A program made the translations under genes and the position numbers. Shown one piece after another: positions 54,969-63,675 of a stretch of DNA of 64,000 nt. The stretch is taken from contig JAEUIE010000050.1 of assembly GCA_016795155.1 (NCBI GenBank), forward strand, positions 100,296-164,295, written 5' to 3'. How positions within the stretch are numbered: position 1 is the first letter of the stretch; every line of letters begins with the position of its first letter. The stretch comes from Planctomycetia bacterium. GTDB taxonomy: Bacteria; Planctomycetota; Planctomycetia; Gemmatales; HRBIN36. The notes below the pieces were generated by a model, which worked only from the letters and a program-made list of their open reading frames with translations, searched no databases and was not told the origin of the DNA.

Positions 54969-55703
54969 ATGCGTTGCCTGGTAACGGCAGGAAATACCCT
55001 GGTCAAGATAGATCAGGTCCGTTGCATCACCAGCGTGTTCACTGGCAAGACCGGCACGCAGATTGCCATGGAACTCCATCGCCATGGATTCGATGTCGTA
55101 CTGTGCACGTCCAGACCGGAAGCCCTTCAGCAACTTGCCTCAAAGATCAATTTGGAGAATCGCTGGAGGATTTGTCACTATTCAACGTTCGAAGAACTAC
55201 ACGAAGTGATGCAGAAAGAAATTCAAGGACAGAATCTCGATGTGATTGTTCACTCAGCAGCAGTTTCGGATTATCTGTACGCTGGCGCCTATGTGCCAGA
55301 CAGTTCAACCAGCTTTGACAGCGAATTGTTCTGCTTCAAATCATCCAAAGAACAGATCGCCTTTCAGAATGCTGCGACTGGTAAAATCAAAAGCAACCAC
55401 AGTGAACTCTGGCTGCGTTTCACCCAGGCGCCCAAGCTGATTGACTTCATCAAAAACGACTGGAACTTCCAGGGTAAACTGGTGAAATTCAAACTGGAAG
55501 TGGGAGTGACGCGGGAACAACTCGAATCCATTGCAGAAGACTCCAGGTTGCAATCGCAAGCCGATTACATGGTGGCCAACACGCTGGAAGGCATGCATAC
55601 CTGGGCAATTATGGGGCCAGTGCAGGGGGGGTATCGTGAGATTACTCGTGCAGAGTTGGCGACCAGTCTGGTTCAACTACTGAAAAGTAACGTAGATACT
55701 TGA
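54969..55703 (+). CDS. CoaB-like phosphopantothenoylcysteine synthetase domain protein
   Basis: The 244-residue protein starts MRCLVTAGNTLVKID, followed by VFTGKTGTQIAMELHRHGFDVVL, the nucleotide-binding part of the CoaB fold. It also has VIVHSAAVSDY, GKIKS with a conserved Lys, and ADYMVANTLEG. CoaB joins 4'-phosphopantothenate and cysteine in coenzyme A synthesis, normally fused with CoaC decarboxylase. Here CoaC is absent. It could be an unfused CoaB or a related flavoprotein-type enzyme. The gene is divergent from the LigD-like gene. Confidence 0.82.
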   Translation: MRCLVTAGNTLVKIDQVRCITSVFTGKTGTQIAMELHRHGFDVVLCTSRPEALQQLASKINLENRWRICHYSTFEELHEVMQKEIQGQNLDVIVHSAAVSDYLYAGAYVPDSSTSFDSELFCFKSSKEQIAFQNAATGKIKSNHSELWLRFTQAPKLIDFIKNDWNFQGKLVKFKLEVGVTREQLESIAEDSRLQSQADYMVANTLEGMHTWAIMGPVQGGYREITRAELATSLVQLLKSNVDT

Positions 55704-55728
55704 CAGTCACTTCAGATTTTTGATTCAA

Positions 55729-56226
55729 TCAGGTGTACGGCCTGTAGGTAACAGGTCTCGAGCGAACGGGAGATGTGGAAACAAATCCTGGCTTGTGAGA
55801 TGTGTAACTGTTTCGAATACCTGCGTTACTGCTGGAATGGGTAGCTTGTTGCCGACGAGATGCAAGAAAACTGAGTCTGGCGTGTCTGCAGGCAGCTCGA
55901 ACCATTTCGCGCAATTGGCTCGGATCAGTTAATGCGGAACTGATGCGTTGCCTGACGAGCTTGAAGGCTAATAAGGCAATCTCAGCCGCCTGAGTTTGTT
56001 GCAATTGCAGTTTTGGATCTGGCTTCTCATCAGGATTATGGGTGATGACTAAACCGAAAGTTGCCACAGGTACTCTGCCAACGCGAATGACATACGGACC
56101 ACTGTTGTCAGAAGCTGAACAAAGGGTTACGCCACCAATGAAGTCGAGTACATTGATGCAGTCTTCAACAGAGGACTGGTCGCCAGCCTGATTATGAGAA
56201 CGCCCATGCATGTCCAAGTATAGCAT
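55729..56226 (-). CDS. Hypothetical protein
   Basis: The 165-residue frame encodes a protein with a small alpha/beta part, for example YVIRVGRVPVATFGLVITH. A helical segment rich in Ala and Arg follows near residues 83-120, and the tail is Ser/Arg-rich and likely disordered. No family was recognised. The start is uncertain since no good ribosome site precedes the ATG, and a second in-frame ATG comes five codons later. It may be real but the support is only moderate. Confidence 0.5.
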   Translation of the reverse strand: MLYLDMHGRSHNQAGDQSSVEDCINVLDFIGGVTLCSASDNSGPYVIRVGRVPVATFGLVITHNPDEKPDPKLQLQQTQAAEIALLAFKLVRQRISSALTDPSQLREMVRAACRHARLSFLASRRQQATHSSSNAGIRNSYTSHKPGFVSTSPVRSRPVTYRPYT

Positions 56227-56345
56227 CTAATATTGGAAATGCTGAAAATGTTACGCACCTGTATTTTTGTCACACATCAATTAGCTGATTGTGATTTGTG
56301 TATAGTGCTGCTATCCTGATGCATAACCATCGAAGGAGTGATTGA

Positions 56346-57125
56346 ATGTTTCCACTTGGTGATGACAATTCGGATCGTCATTCATTTCCCATCGTCAACA
56401 TTGCACTGATCGCAGCCAACGTCTTGGTTTTCGTGCTTTTTCAGGGAATGGGCACGAACGATCGTTTTACCATGGCATTCTCGACAGTTCCTGCTGAGAT
56501 TATGACTGGCAAGGACCTTGTCACGGAGGATAAAACCGTTCGTGTCAATTCAGTGAATGGTCCGCAGGAAGTAACGGTACCCGGCTTGCAACCTACTCCG
56601 GTTTCAGTCTATCTGACATTACTCACTTCTATGTTCATGCATGGCGGAATTGCTCATATTCTGGGTAATCTCTGGTTCCTATGGATTTTTGGTGACAACA
56701 TCGAAAACAGCATGGGTCGCGTTCGCTATCTGCTCTTTTATCTGCTGTGCGGCTTGCTGGCATCCATGACACATGTGTTGCTGAATCAAACAGGGCCATC
56801 GTCGCAGATTCCCAGTCTCGGAGCATCGGGAGCTATTTCGGGTGTGATGGGAGCATATCTGGTATTACATCCGCATCGTCGGGTAACTGTGGTCTTGCTG
56901 CGCATGGTGACACAAGTTCCAGGCTACATGGCGGTCGGCTTATGGTTTGTTTTCCAGGTAATCAGCGGACTTGGACTTCTGGGCGGAATGGAAACCGGTG
57001 TTGCTTACGGTGCCCACATAGGCGGATTTATCGCTGGTGCCGTTTTGGCTAAACCTTTTACCTTTGGCCGCCCTGTGTATCAGCCTGTGACGCGTTCACC
57101 ATACCCTGGAAGGTTTCCTTATTAA
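56346..57125 (+). CDS. Rhomboid family intramembrane serine protease
   Basis: The 259-residue protein has six or seven hydrophobic segments and the rhomboid features MFMHGGIAHILGNLWFLWIFG, the serine motif LGASGAISG (Ser161) and AHIGGFIAG with the catalytic His224. It cleaves membrane proteins within the bilayer. A periplasmic-type loop of about 40 residues lies between helices 1 and 2. AAGGAGTG lies before the ATG. It stands alone, with a dispersed palindrome after the stop. Confidence 0.95.
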   Translation: MFPLGDDNSDRHSFPIVNIALIAANVLVFVLFQGMGTNDRFTMAFSTVPAEIMTGKDLVTEDKTVRVNSVNGPQEVTVPGLQPTPVSVYLTLLTSMFMHGGIAHILGNLWFLWIFGDNIENSMGRVRYLLFYLLCGLLASMTHVLLNQTGPSSQIPSLGASGAISGVMGAYLVLHPHRRVTVVLLRMVTQVPGYMAVGLWFVFQVISGLGLLGGMETGVAYGAHIGGFIAGAVLAKPFTFGRPVYQPVTRSPYPGRFPY

Positions 57126-57135
57126 CTTCTCTACA

Positions 57136-57173
57136 CCCCTTTGCCCCTCGAAGAGAGGGGCTGGGGGTGAGGG
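57136..57173. repeat. C/G-rich palindrome, copy 4
   Basis: CCCCTTTGCCCCTCGAAGAG and then AGGGGCTGGGGGTGAGGG. It follows the rhomboid stop and shares its tail with the copies at 26478 and 58034. Confidence 0.65.
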
Positions 57174-57237
57174 CATTGTCTGAATGGCAAAGCCCTTCGT
57201 TATGTGGACTACTACCATCTAGTAAGGAATAGGATTC

Positions 57238-58023
57238 ATGAGTGCGTTTCGAATCAGTGATGAACTATGGCGAAAGTATCAGGAAGATGGTTACTTCATT
57301 GCAGAGAAATTGTTCGATGATGAGGAAATACGTTTGCTTGGGAGCATTGCGCGCGCTGAGCATCAGCAAAAGGAACGGGGAGTCAGCAGGCGTGATGGCC
57401 AGGGTGGCACCATCAAACTGACAGTGGAAAACGAACTCGCAGACAACATCTACTCCGCCATTGTGCGAAGTCCTCGCATAGTTGATTCCATGGAGAAATT
57501 GTTAGGTGGCGAAGTATATCATTTTCATCACAAGATGATTCTGAAAGAACCTCTGACGGGTGGCGCCTGGGAATGGCATCAGGATTATGGCTACTGGTAC
57601 AACAATGCTTGTTTGTATCCATACCTGGCCAGCTGCATGATTGCAGTTGATCGGGCTACGAAGGAAAACGGTTGTCTGCAGGTTATTAAAGGCTCACACC
57701 ATATCGGAAGAATTGATCATAATAAGGTCGGTGACCAGACTGGCGCTGACATGGAAAGAGTTCAGCAAGCCCTGGAACATCTGGAACTGGTGCACTGTGA
57801 ACTCGAACCTGGTTCTGCCATCTTCTTTCATTGCAACCTGCTGCATTGCTCGGCACAGAATAAAAGCACGAATCCTCGCTGGGCATTCATTTGCTGTTAT
57901 AATGCTGCACGCAACAATCCCTTTAAGGAATCACGCCATCCACGATATTCCTTCCTGGAGAAATGGCCGGACAGTCGCGTCAGGGAAATTGGGCAACGCG
58001 ATCTGGCACGCCTGAAGGGATAA
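57238..58023 (+). CDS. Phytanoyl-CoA dioxygenase (PhyH) family protein
   Basis: The 261-residue protein has the double-stranded beta-helix iron site WEWHQDYGYW (His and Asp) and a later His with the 2-oxoglutarate Arg in HCSAQNKSTNPRWAF. The N-terminal KYQEDGYFIAEKLFDDEEI is typical of PhyH. It would use 2-oxoglutarate and oxygen to hydroxylate an unknown substrate. It stands before the Gfo/Idh gene in the same direction, separated by a palindrome. Confidence 0.92.
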   Translation: MSAFRISDELWRKYQEDGYFIAEKLFDDEEIRLLGSIARAEHQQKERGVSRRDGQGGTIKLTVENELADNIYSAIVRSPRIVDSMEKLLGGEVYHFHHKMILKEPLTGGAWEWHQDYGYWYNNACLYPYLASCMIAVDRATKENGCLQVIKGSHHIGRIDHNKVGDQTGADMERVQQALEHLELVHCELEPGSAIFFHCNLLHCSAQNKSTNPRWAFICCYNAARNNPFKESRHPRYSFLEKWPDSRVREIGQRDLARLKG

Positions 58024-58033
58024 TCTACGTTTT

Positions 58034-58075
58034 CTCCCCTCTCCCCTGGAGGGAGAGGGGTTGGGGGTGAGGGGG
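58034..58075. repeat. C/G-rich palindrome, copy 5
   Basis: CTCCCCTCTCCCCTGGAGGG followed by AGAGGGGTTGGGGGTGAGGG. This is the most complete copy, lying between the PhyH and Gfo/Idh genes. Confidence 0.7.
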
Positions 58076-58117
58076 TCTTTTTGTTAGATGTTTTCGAAGC
58101 AATTTGGGGTCTAGTGC

Positions 58118-59164
58118 ATGGCATCAGTTCGTATTGGATTACTGGGTTCAGGGTTCGTCAGTAACTTCTACATGCAGGGGCTGCAGAATGTAGCTGGTTG
58201 GGAAATACCGGTGGTTGCTTCTCCAAACCTGGAACATGCCAGGCAGTTTGCCAGGAAATGGGGAATTGCAGACGCAACAGATGATGTTAATGGTGTTATC
58301 AAGCGATCGGATATTGATCTCATCGTGCTTGGCGTACCCAATCATGTACATCACGACTTGGCCATCGAATGTGCCAAGTCAGGCAAGCATATCGTGTGCA
58401 CCAAGCCACTGGCCCGTAATGCTCGCGAAGCATTATCCATGCTCAAAGCAGTGCAGGCTGCTGGCGTTATACATGGCTATGCCGAAACCGAAGTATTCAG
58501 CCCGGCTGTCATGAAGGCAAAGGCCTACATCGAACAGGGTGGTATTGGCAAGTTGTTATCCGTACGTTCCCGCGAGGCACATGGCGGGCCCCATGGCGAC
58601 TGGTTTTGGAAAAAAGAGCTGTCAGGAGGCGGCGCTTTGCTGGATATGGGTTGCCACACCATCGAAGCGGCACGCTACTTCATGGGGAAAGAAAATCCCG
58701 TCGTGGAAGTCCTGGCATGGACAGACCGACTCGTTCACCATGAACGGACCGATGCAGAAGACAATGCAGTGCTGTTGATGCGTTTTCAGGGTGGACAACT
58801 GGCCCATGCCGAACTGAGTTGGACAGCGTCAGGCGGTTTGGATCTGCGTAACGAGGTGTACGGCACGCACGGAACCATTTTCACTGATGTGACTCGTGAA
58901 ACATCGCTGCGTGTTTTTTCACAGGCAGGAGCAGGGTATACGGTTGAAAAAGCGCAAGCAGATAAAGGCTGGCTGTTCCCACCGGTCGATGAAGCCTGGG
59001 TATATGGCTATCGGGAAGAGATGAGGCACTTTATTGAATGCATTCAGAAAAATGAAAAGCCTCGTGAAACCTTTGAGGATGGCTACAGGGTCAACTGCAT
59101 CCTTGATGCAGCTTACCGCTCAGTTACGAGCAGGAAATGGGAACCTGTAGAGTATGAAAGTTAA
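58118..59164 (+). CDS. Gfo/Idh/MocA family oxidoreductase
   Basis: The 348-residue protein has the NAD(P)-binding start IGLLGSGFVSNFYMQGLQ, VPNHVHHDLAIECAKSGKHI and a CTKPLAR motif in place of the usual EKP. The C-terminal half has GGGALLDMGCHTIEAARYFMG. Family members oxidise or reduce sugars or inositols. The substrate is unknown. It may act with the preceding PhyH gene, but a repeat lies between them. Confidence 0.93.
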   Translation: MASVRIGLLGSGFVSNFYMQGLQNVAGWEIPVVASPNLEHARQFARKWGIADATDDVNGVIKRSDIDLIVLGVPNHVHHDLAIECAKSGKHIVCTKPLARNAREALSMLKAVQAAGVIHGYAETEVFSPAVMKAKAYIEQGGIGKLLSVRSREAHGGPHGDWFWKKELSGGGALLDMGCHTIEAARYFMGKENPVVEVLAWTDRLVHHERTDAEDNAVLLMRFQGGQLAHAELSWTASGGLDLRNEVYGTHGTIFTDVTRETSLRVFSQAGAGYTVEKAQADKGWLFPPVDEAWVYGYREEMRHFIECIQKNEKPRETFEDGYRVNCILDAAYRSVTSRKWEPVEYES

Positions 59165-59203
59165 AGAGGAGAAGGCACTTAGCATCGTATAGAAAATGAA
59201 AAA

Positions 59204-59226
59204 GGGGCTAACGTCCCTGTAGCCCC
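59204..59226. terminator. Terminator between convergent genes
   Basis: GGGGCTA and TAGCCCC enclose ACGTCCCTG, with an A-rich stretch before it (GAAAATGAAAAA). It lies between the Gfo/Idh stop and the CAP-domain stop; in the leftward sense it is followed by a T-run. Confidence 0.7.
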
Positions 59227-59250
59227 GATCGAACTCGAAGAGATTCGGGA

Positions 59251-59760
59251 TCAGCGAACAAACAGATGCATGTAGCGTCTGCCATCGGAACCCATCACCC
59301 AGGCGGCTCCGCCATAGGTGTAGTTATCGTAAGTGCAGCAGGTGCCCCAGCCCCATGAGGGTTCCAGAGCCCCACAACCGGCTGCAGTGGCCTGTGCACC
59401 GGAAGGCAGGTAATCAAAGTCACTCGATAAGTGACCATGTATTTGACTTGCGGCACGTGCTTTGGCGCAAGCTAAAGCCCCTTGAGTCAAAAGGGGATCA
59501 TGAATTAAGGGCTGCAAGCCTCGCTTGGCGCGTTCAGCGTTTACTTCAGCCAGTGCATCGTCAGATCCATTGACTTTGGTGGCACTGGAAGACTTCTCCT
59601 CGGGCATGGGAGTTGAAACAACTGGCGCTGGGGACGGCTGGCTTACAGAAACAGCTTGAGGCTGGTTCCATCCAGATACATATCGCCTGTATCGCCGGTC
59701 TTTGGCATCACATACACAACCAACCAGTAATAACAAGGCGACAGATAGTGCTAACTTCAT
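59251..59760 (-). CDS. CAP-domain lipoprotein
   Basis: The 169-residue protein has a lipoprotein-type signal ending LVGC (Cys15), then a Ser/Pro-rich spacer, and a small CAP (SCP/PR-1) domain: VNAERAKRGLQPLIHD, CAKARAASQIHGHL and the late YTYGGAAWVMG. The domain is shorter than usual (about 100 residues) and ends right at RRYMHLFVR. CAP proteins are extracellular with unclear activity. It probably sits on the outer side of a membrane. Confidence 0.85.
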   Translation of the reverse strand: MKLALSVALLLLVGCVCDAKDRRYRRYVSGWNQPQAVSVSQPSPAPVVSTPMPEEKSSSATKVNGSDDALAEVNAERAKRGLQPLIHDPLLTQGALACAKARAASQIHGHLSSDFDYLPSGAQATAAGCGALEPSWGWGTCCTYDNYTYGGAAWVMGSDGRRYMHLFVR

Positions 59761-60091
59761 CGAACAATCTCTCAGAGAAACAACTAGTCAAAGAGCAGAT
59801 AGCTTGCCACAAGTTCACCAGGGAACTTACAGCACATCTCTATTCACAAAGGAAACAATAGGACAATCCATGCCTTACACTGGTTGAAGGTTTCAACTAA
59901 TCTGATGTGGGTGCACTTCCGTGTCAGATAGGAGTTAAAAGCCCAGTTGAGATTGGGCAGGACGTCGCAAGATGTTTACCAAGGTTGCGAATCGAGTCGC
60001 TTCTGTCTCTTACATGTGCACTATGCTATCAGGTATGTTTCGACTGGCAACCATGGGCACACTCGCAATCAATAAGAAGATGAGATTTTGA
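59761..60091. other. Gene-free gap
   Basis: No gene is supported. A short hairpin GCCCAGTTGAGATTGGGC lies at 59941-59958. The rest shows no repeats of the dispersed families. Confidence 0.5.
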
Positions 60092-61801
60092 TTATTGGGG
60101 CTTGCGATCCAGTATTTTCTTCATAGCTTCCTTGGCTGAATCAACAATCACAGGCGACATATCCTTCGCGTTGATGAGGTCAAGAAGCGGCTTGAGAGAT
60201 GTAATGGTGCCCACTTCCTGAAGCACTTTGCATGCTTCAGAACGAATCACCACACTGCTGTTATTGTTCAAATAAGGCAGGACGACTGGTTCAACTTCAT
60301 TACCCAAGGCAATCAGTGATCGTGTGACACGATCAACATCCATGCGTTCCCAGAGTTGGGCGATATTCGGTGCTGCTGAGATCGCACGTACTTCCACCAA
60401 GGCATCGAGCGCATTCAACTTCACACTGGCTGATTTGTCATCAAGCAATCGAACCAGCAATGAAGTTGATTCCCGTCCAGCCCAGGATGCGATCAGCTTG
60501 ATCGCTGATTCCCGGAGCGTTGAATCCAGTTTTGAATCAGATGCTACCGTTTCCAGCACTGCAGCTACTTCCGCCTGCCGCGATGGATCAATTTTCATTT
60601 TTCCCAGCTTATCCAGTGCTGTTTGAATAACAGGCGTTTTCTCTCGCTGTTTCATATCCAGCAGCAAGGAAGTAATCGAATCGCCGTCGCGTAATTTAGC
60701 CAGGTTGGCTTGTTCGGGCTTGAATTCAATCGTGATGATGCGCTCATTCCGGGAATAGTACATCAATCGGGCGAAATTGATCTTGGTAGCATACCGTGCC
60801 GGGTCAAGCACTGGCCTGACTTCGACACTAAGCAGGTCGCCAGCCCAATGGGTTGTCACCTGGCCTTCGCCATTATCTGCCAGCATGGAAAACCGCTTCT
60901 GCAGTTCAGGAGACCATTGTTCCTTCGTAACACCAGGCATGTAGACAATAACGCTGGTAATGTCCGCCTGCCGCTTGGGTTCTGGCGGTGGAGACTTCTC
61001 TGCACGTAATGGTGGTCCAAAGGTAGTACTGGCACCAAGTTGATCAGAGACGGTAGAGTTCACTTTTTTCAGTGGCTGCGCCGATGCGCTGTTGATCATC
61101 CGTTTGACATCTTCTTCAGCGGTAGCAAGGTCTTTTTCGACAGTTGCCAGTTCAGTTTCCAGAGCAGCTTGCCCCTCGTGCGAACCGGGTTCGGGAACAG
61201 TCAGATGTCGACGTCTGGCAGATAAATGCGCTATCTTGCCTTTGAAATCCTTGTATTTTGTGGTGGCTTCAGCACTTTCCAGCGGGTCCAGTGCTTTGCG
61301 TATCTGTTCGATAGCTTGTTTGTTTAATCCAATACTTTCCGTGAGGTTACTGATATACTCCTGGCCCTTTTCGTGTTTCATGCTGGACCAGAGCAGATAA
61401 GCAATACCCGTGATCAGCGCGATGACGAGTATGGCTCCTCCGAGCGTTGCGTATTTGACTATACCCGCTGAATGATCCGGATAGCTGACTTGTTGATAGG
61501 AAGAACCGGAAGTGGATGTAGTTTTCTTTTTCCTGTTCGAATGATTGGCTCGTGGTGGCGGTTCAATTGGAGATTCGGATTGATAATCGAAAGAAACTGT
61601 CTCGGTTTTCAAACGCTCTTTAACAGGCTCTGCAGGTTCTTCATTGGCTTTCGGGGAATACTCACGGGCAAAAGCCAGCGGAACGGATACTTTGCAGCGA
61701 GGACAACGTATGGTGGTTTTAGCAGGATGGACTTCAACCTTGGTAGTTGCCTGGCATGAGGGACATTTGGCAATAAGGGTACGACGGCCTGCAAGTCCCA
61801 T
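60092..61801 (-). CDS. Membrane protein with N-terminal zinc ribbon and HEAT repeats
   Basis: The 569-residue protein starts with a zinc ribbon of MJ0042 type (Cys13, Cys16, Cys33, Cys36), then a polar linker. One transmembrane helix follows near 112-137 (YATLGGAILVIALITGIAYL), then a coiled coil and a region of unknown fold. The last 200 residues carry HEAT-like repeats, such as SVKLNALDALVEVRAI. It lies 27 bases after the PP2C gene, so it is probably co-transcribed. The phosphatase-linked context hints at a phosphorylation-controlled scaffold, which is inference. Confidence 0.87.
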   Translation of the reverse strand: MGLAGRRTLIAKCPSCQATTKVEVHPAKTTIRCPRCKVSVPLAFAREYSPKANEEPAEPVKERLKTETVSFDYQSESPIEPPPRANHSNRKKKTTSTSGSSYQQVSYPDHSAGIVKYATLGGAILVIALITGIAYLLWSSMKHEKGQEYISNLTESIGLNKQAIEQIRKALDPLESAEATTKYKDFKGKIAHLSARRRHLTVPEPGSHEGQAALETELATVEKDLATAEEDVKRMINSASAQPLKKVNSTVSDQLGASTTFGPPLRAEKSPPPEPKRQADITSVIVYMPGVTKEQWSPELQKRFSMLADNGEGQVTTHWAGDLLSVEVRPVLDPARYATKINFARLMYYSRNERIITIEFKPEQANLAKLRDGDSITSLLLDMKQREKTPVIQTALDKLGKMKIDPSRQAEVAAVLETVASDSKLDSTLRESAIKLIASWAGRESTSLLVRLLDDKSASVKLNALDALVEVRAISAAPNIAQLWERMDVDRVTRSLIALGNEVEPVVLPYLNNNSSVVIRSEACKVLQEVGTITSLKPLLDLINAKDMSPVIVDSAKEAMKKILDRKPQ

Positions 61802-61828
61802 TCTTACTCCCTCTGGGGTATTGCCATT

Positions 61829-63142
61829 CTACCAATTGGGTTTGAACTGTTCATCTTTCGAACGATGATGGCGCAGCTTTTGAGTCAGCAGCGATAATGC
61901 CTGGCACTGAGTTTTAAATGCGGAAAGCAAATCATTCTTTTTGATATGGCCTGCAACTGCCTGCTGTAACTGTTTATGCTTTGCTTCTTCGATCTCCCAC
62001 CCCTTTTCCTTGATGAGTTCAAGAAGGTTTGCTTCCGTCTGCATCAGCTTGTTCACCAGGGTAGCATCAATGGTATAGTTGCTTTTGCGATAGATTTTCA
62101 GGGCATCGCTGGCTAATTCGCGAGCTTCCGCCTCTTTTTCTGTTCGCCTCTGCAGGAACACACCCACCAACCCCGCAAGCACAATTACCACGCTGATCGC
62201 AAATATGATCATCCCGCTTTTCTGCAATGAAGATTGCTGATCAGCAGAAAGTATCAATGAAAAGATTGCCAAGCATGCTCCAAGTGTAATGGCAATAGCT
62301 GGCCAGGGGATGACTTTCCACCATTGGCGTTCTTTTTTGAATTGGCCTGAGGTCTCCACTTCGGGCACTGGAGAATCGCCTTGTATGCGAATGGCAACGA
62401 CGGTAATGTTGTCAGGTCCGCCTCTCAGATTCGCCAGATCCACCATGAATTGGCAAGCTTCCTGAAGAGGCAGGTTTTGAGTAATGGCTCCCAATTCCTG
62501 GTCTGAGAGTTGATTGGATAAACCATCACTGCATACCAGGTAGATGTCACCTGGCATTACTGTATGTGGGCCTTCCACATCCACTTGAACCGTAGCCTCA
62601 GGCCCCAGGGATCGAACAATGACGTTGGAGGGGATCCCCGCAATGGATTCTGGAGTTACCTGCTGACGACGGGCCAATTCCCACTGCAGACTGTGATCAA
62701 AGCTCAGTTGTTCGATCTGAGTACCACGGATTCGATAGGCCCGACTGTCCCCCACGTGTGCTACCCACAACCCATCTGGCTTAATGAGTAATGCTGTGGA
62801 AGTTGTTCCCATTCCCTGGAATTCGCGATTCTGCTGCCCTTTTTGGTGAATGGTACTGTTAGCTTCGTCGAAAGCTTTTTTTAGAGCGTAATCAGCACCT
62901 TGACTCGCATGCTTTTGATAGGTGTGCGGTATTTGATCTGCTGCCAAGGCACTGGCTAATTCCCCTACAGCATGAGCACCCATGCCATCTGCGACAATGA
63001 GAACATGTCCCCTGTCTTTCCAGACATCCACAGTCGGGGCCAGGAGAATTCCATAGGCATCCTGATTATGGCTACGCCTCACCCCAACATCGGTGAGACT
63101 GGCTACTTCAATTTTATCGAAACCTATTGAATCTGATATCAC
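61829..63142 (-). CDS. PP2C-family Ser/Thr protein phosphatase with membrane helices
   Basis: The 437-residue protein has the PP2C motifs RRSHNQDA (metal Asp), VLIVADGMGAHAVGELAS, GMGTTSTALL, AHVGDSRAYRI, LVCSDGLSNQL and GGPDNITVVAI in the first 255 residues. Two hydrophobic segments follow (about 275-330), then a Lys/Glu-rich coiled coil. It removes phosphate from Ser/Thr residues at the cytoplasmic membrane face. No Ser/Thr kinase lies in this window. ATG start at 63142. Confidence 0.94.
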   Translation of the reverse strand: MISDSIGFDKIEVASLTDVGVRRSHNQDAYGILLAPTVDVWKDRGHVLIVADGMGAHAVGELASALAADQIPHTYQKHASQGADYALKKAFDEANSTIHQKGQQNREFQGMGTTSTALLIKPDGLWVAHVGDSRAYRIRGTQIEQLSFDHSLQWELARRQQVTPESIAGIPSNVIVRSLGPEATVQVDVEGPHTVMPGDIYLVCSDGLSNQLSDQELGAITQNLPLQEACQFMVDLANLRGGPDNITVVAIRIQGDSPVPEVETSGQFKKERQWWKVIPWPAIAITLGACLAIFSLILSADQQSSLQKSGMIIFAISVVIVLAGLVGVFLQRRTEKEAEARELASDALKIYRKSNYTIDATLVNKLMQTEANLLELIKEKGWEIEEAKHKQLQQAVAGHIKKNDLLSAFKTQCQALSLLTQKLRHHRSKDEQFKPNW

Positions 63143-63287
63143 GATGCTGTGCCGTCCGTTACCGAGAAGCTTGGTAACACTATCTTAACATGTAAGATTA
63201 TGTTAGAAAGAGAAACTCTTTCTGGCTCATCTTGTATTTTTTGAATGAACCGTTACTATGACGAAGTTGTCTGAAAAACAGACACAT

Positions 63288-63359
63288 TCCCTGGTAGCTC
63301 AGCGGTAGAGCAGCCGGCTGTTAACCGGCTTGTCGTAGGTTCGAATCCTACCCGGGGAG
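63288..63359 (+). tRNA. tRNA-Asn (GTT)
   Basis: A 72-base cloverleaf is visible: acceptor stem TCCCTGG with CCGGGGA (one G-T pair), D-arm AGCTCAGCGGTAGAGCA, anticodon stem GCCGG/CCGGC around CTGTTAA with anticodon GTT at 63320-63322, and T-arm GTAGGTTCGAATCCTAC. CCA is not encoded. It stands alone and reads outward from the PP2C gene. Confidence 0.95.
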
Positions 63360-63406
63360 CTTGCAAGCCTTCATCGAGGCTTTATCTACAACACGGTTTA
63401 CGCACC

Positions 63407-63433
63407 ACGCCAGGCAGAGAGTCTGGCGTTTTT
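63407..63433 (+). terminator. Intrinsic terminator after tRNA-Asn
   Basis: ACGCCAG and CTGGCGT pair around GCAGAGAGT and are followed directly by a run of T, as in a rho-independent terminator 48 bases after the tRNA. Confidence 0.8.
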
Positions 63434-63539
63434 GCGTTAAGTCTTTTGAGTTTTGGAACTGAACTGCGGGCTGAAAAACGGCCAAGAGAACATGGATTCA
63501 GTAATGAGTTGCAGCCAATAACCCAAAACTGATCGAAAA

Positions 63540-63570
63540 CCTCTCTCTATCTCTGGAGAGAGAGTACCGA
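63540..63570. repeat. CTCTCTC/GAGAGAG hairpin, possible worn family member
   Basis: CCTCTCTCTATCTCTGGAGA and then GAGAGTACCGAGGGG. It looks like a degenerate member of the C/G-rich family. The gap from the tRNA terminator to 63675 has nothing else of note. Confidence 0.45.
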
Positions 63571-63675
63571 GGGGTTTACAACAATCGTCACTTTGAACCA
63601 AGTCAGGAAATGGTTTATGGTGGTTCACTAGATCGTTTACACATTAAATGAACTAGGAAATGAGTTATCGGTTTG

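Noticed and set aside
63437..63628. Leftward frame of 63 codons after the tRNA
   Set aside because: It overlaps the hairpin at 63540 and has no ribosome site or motif.
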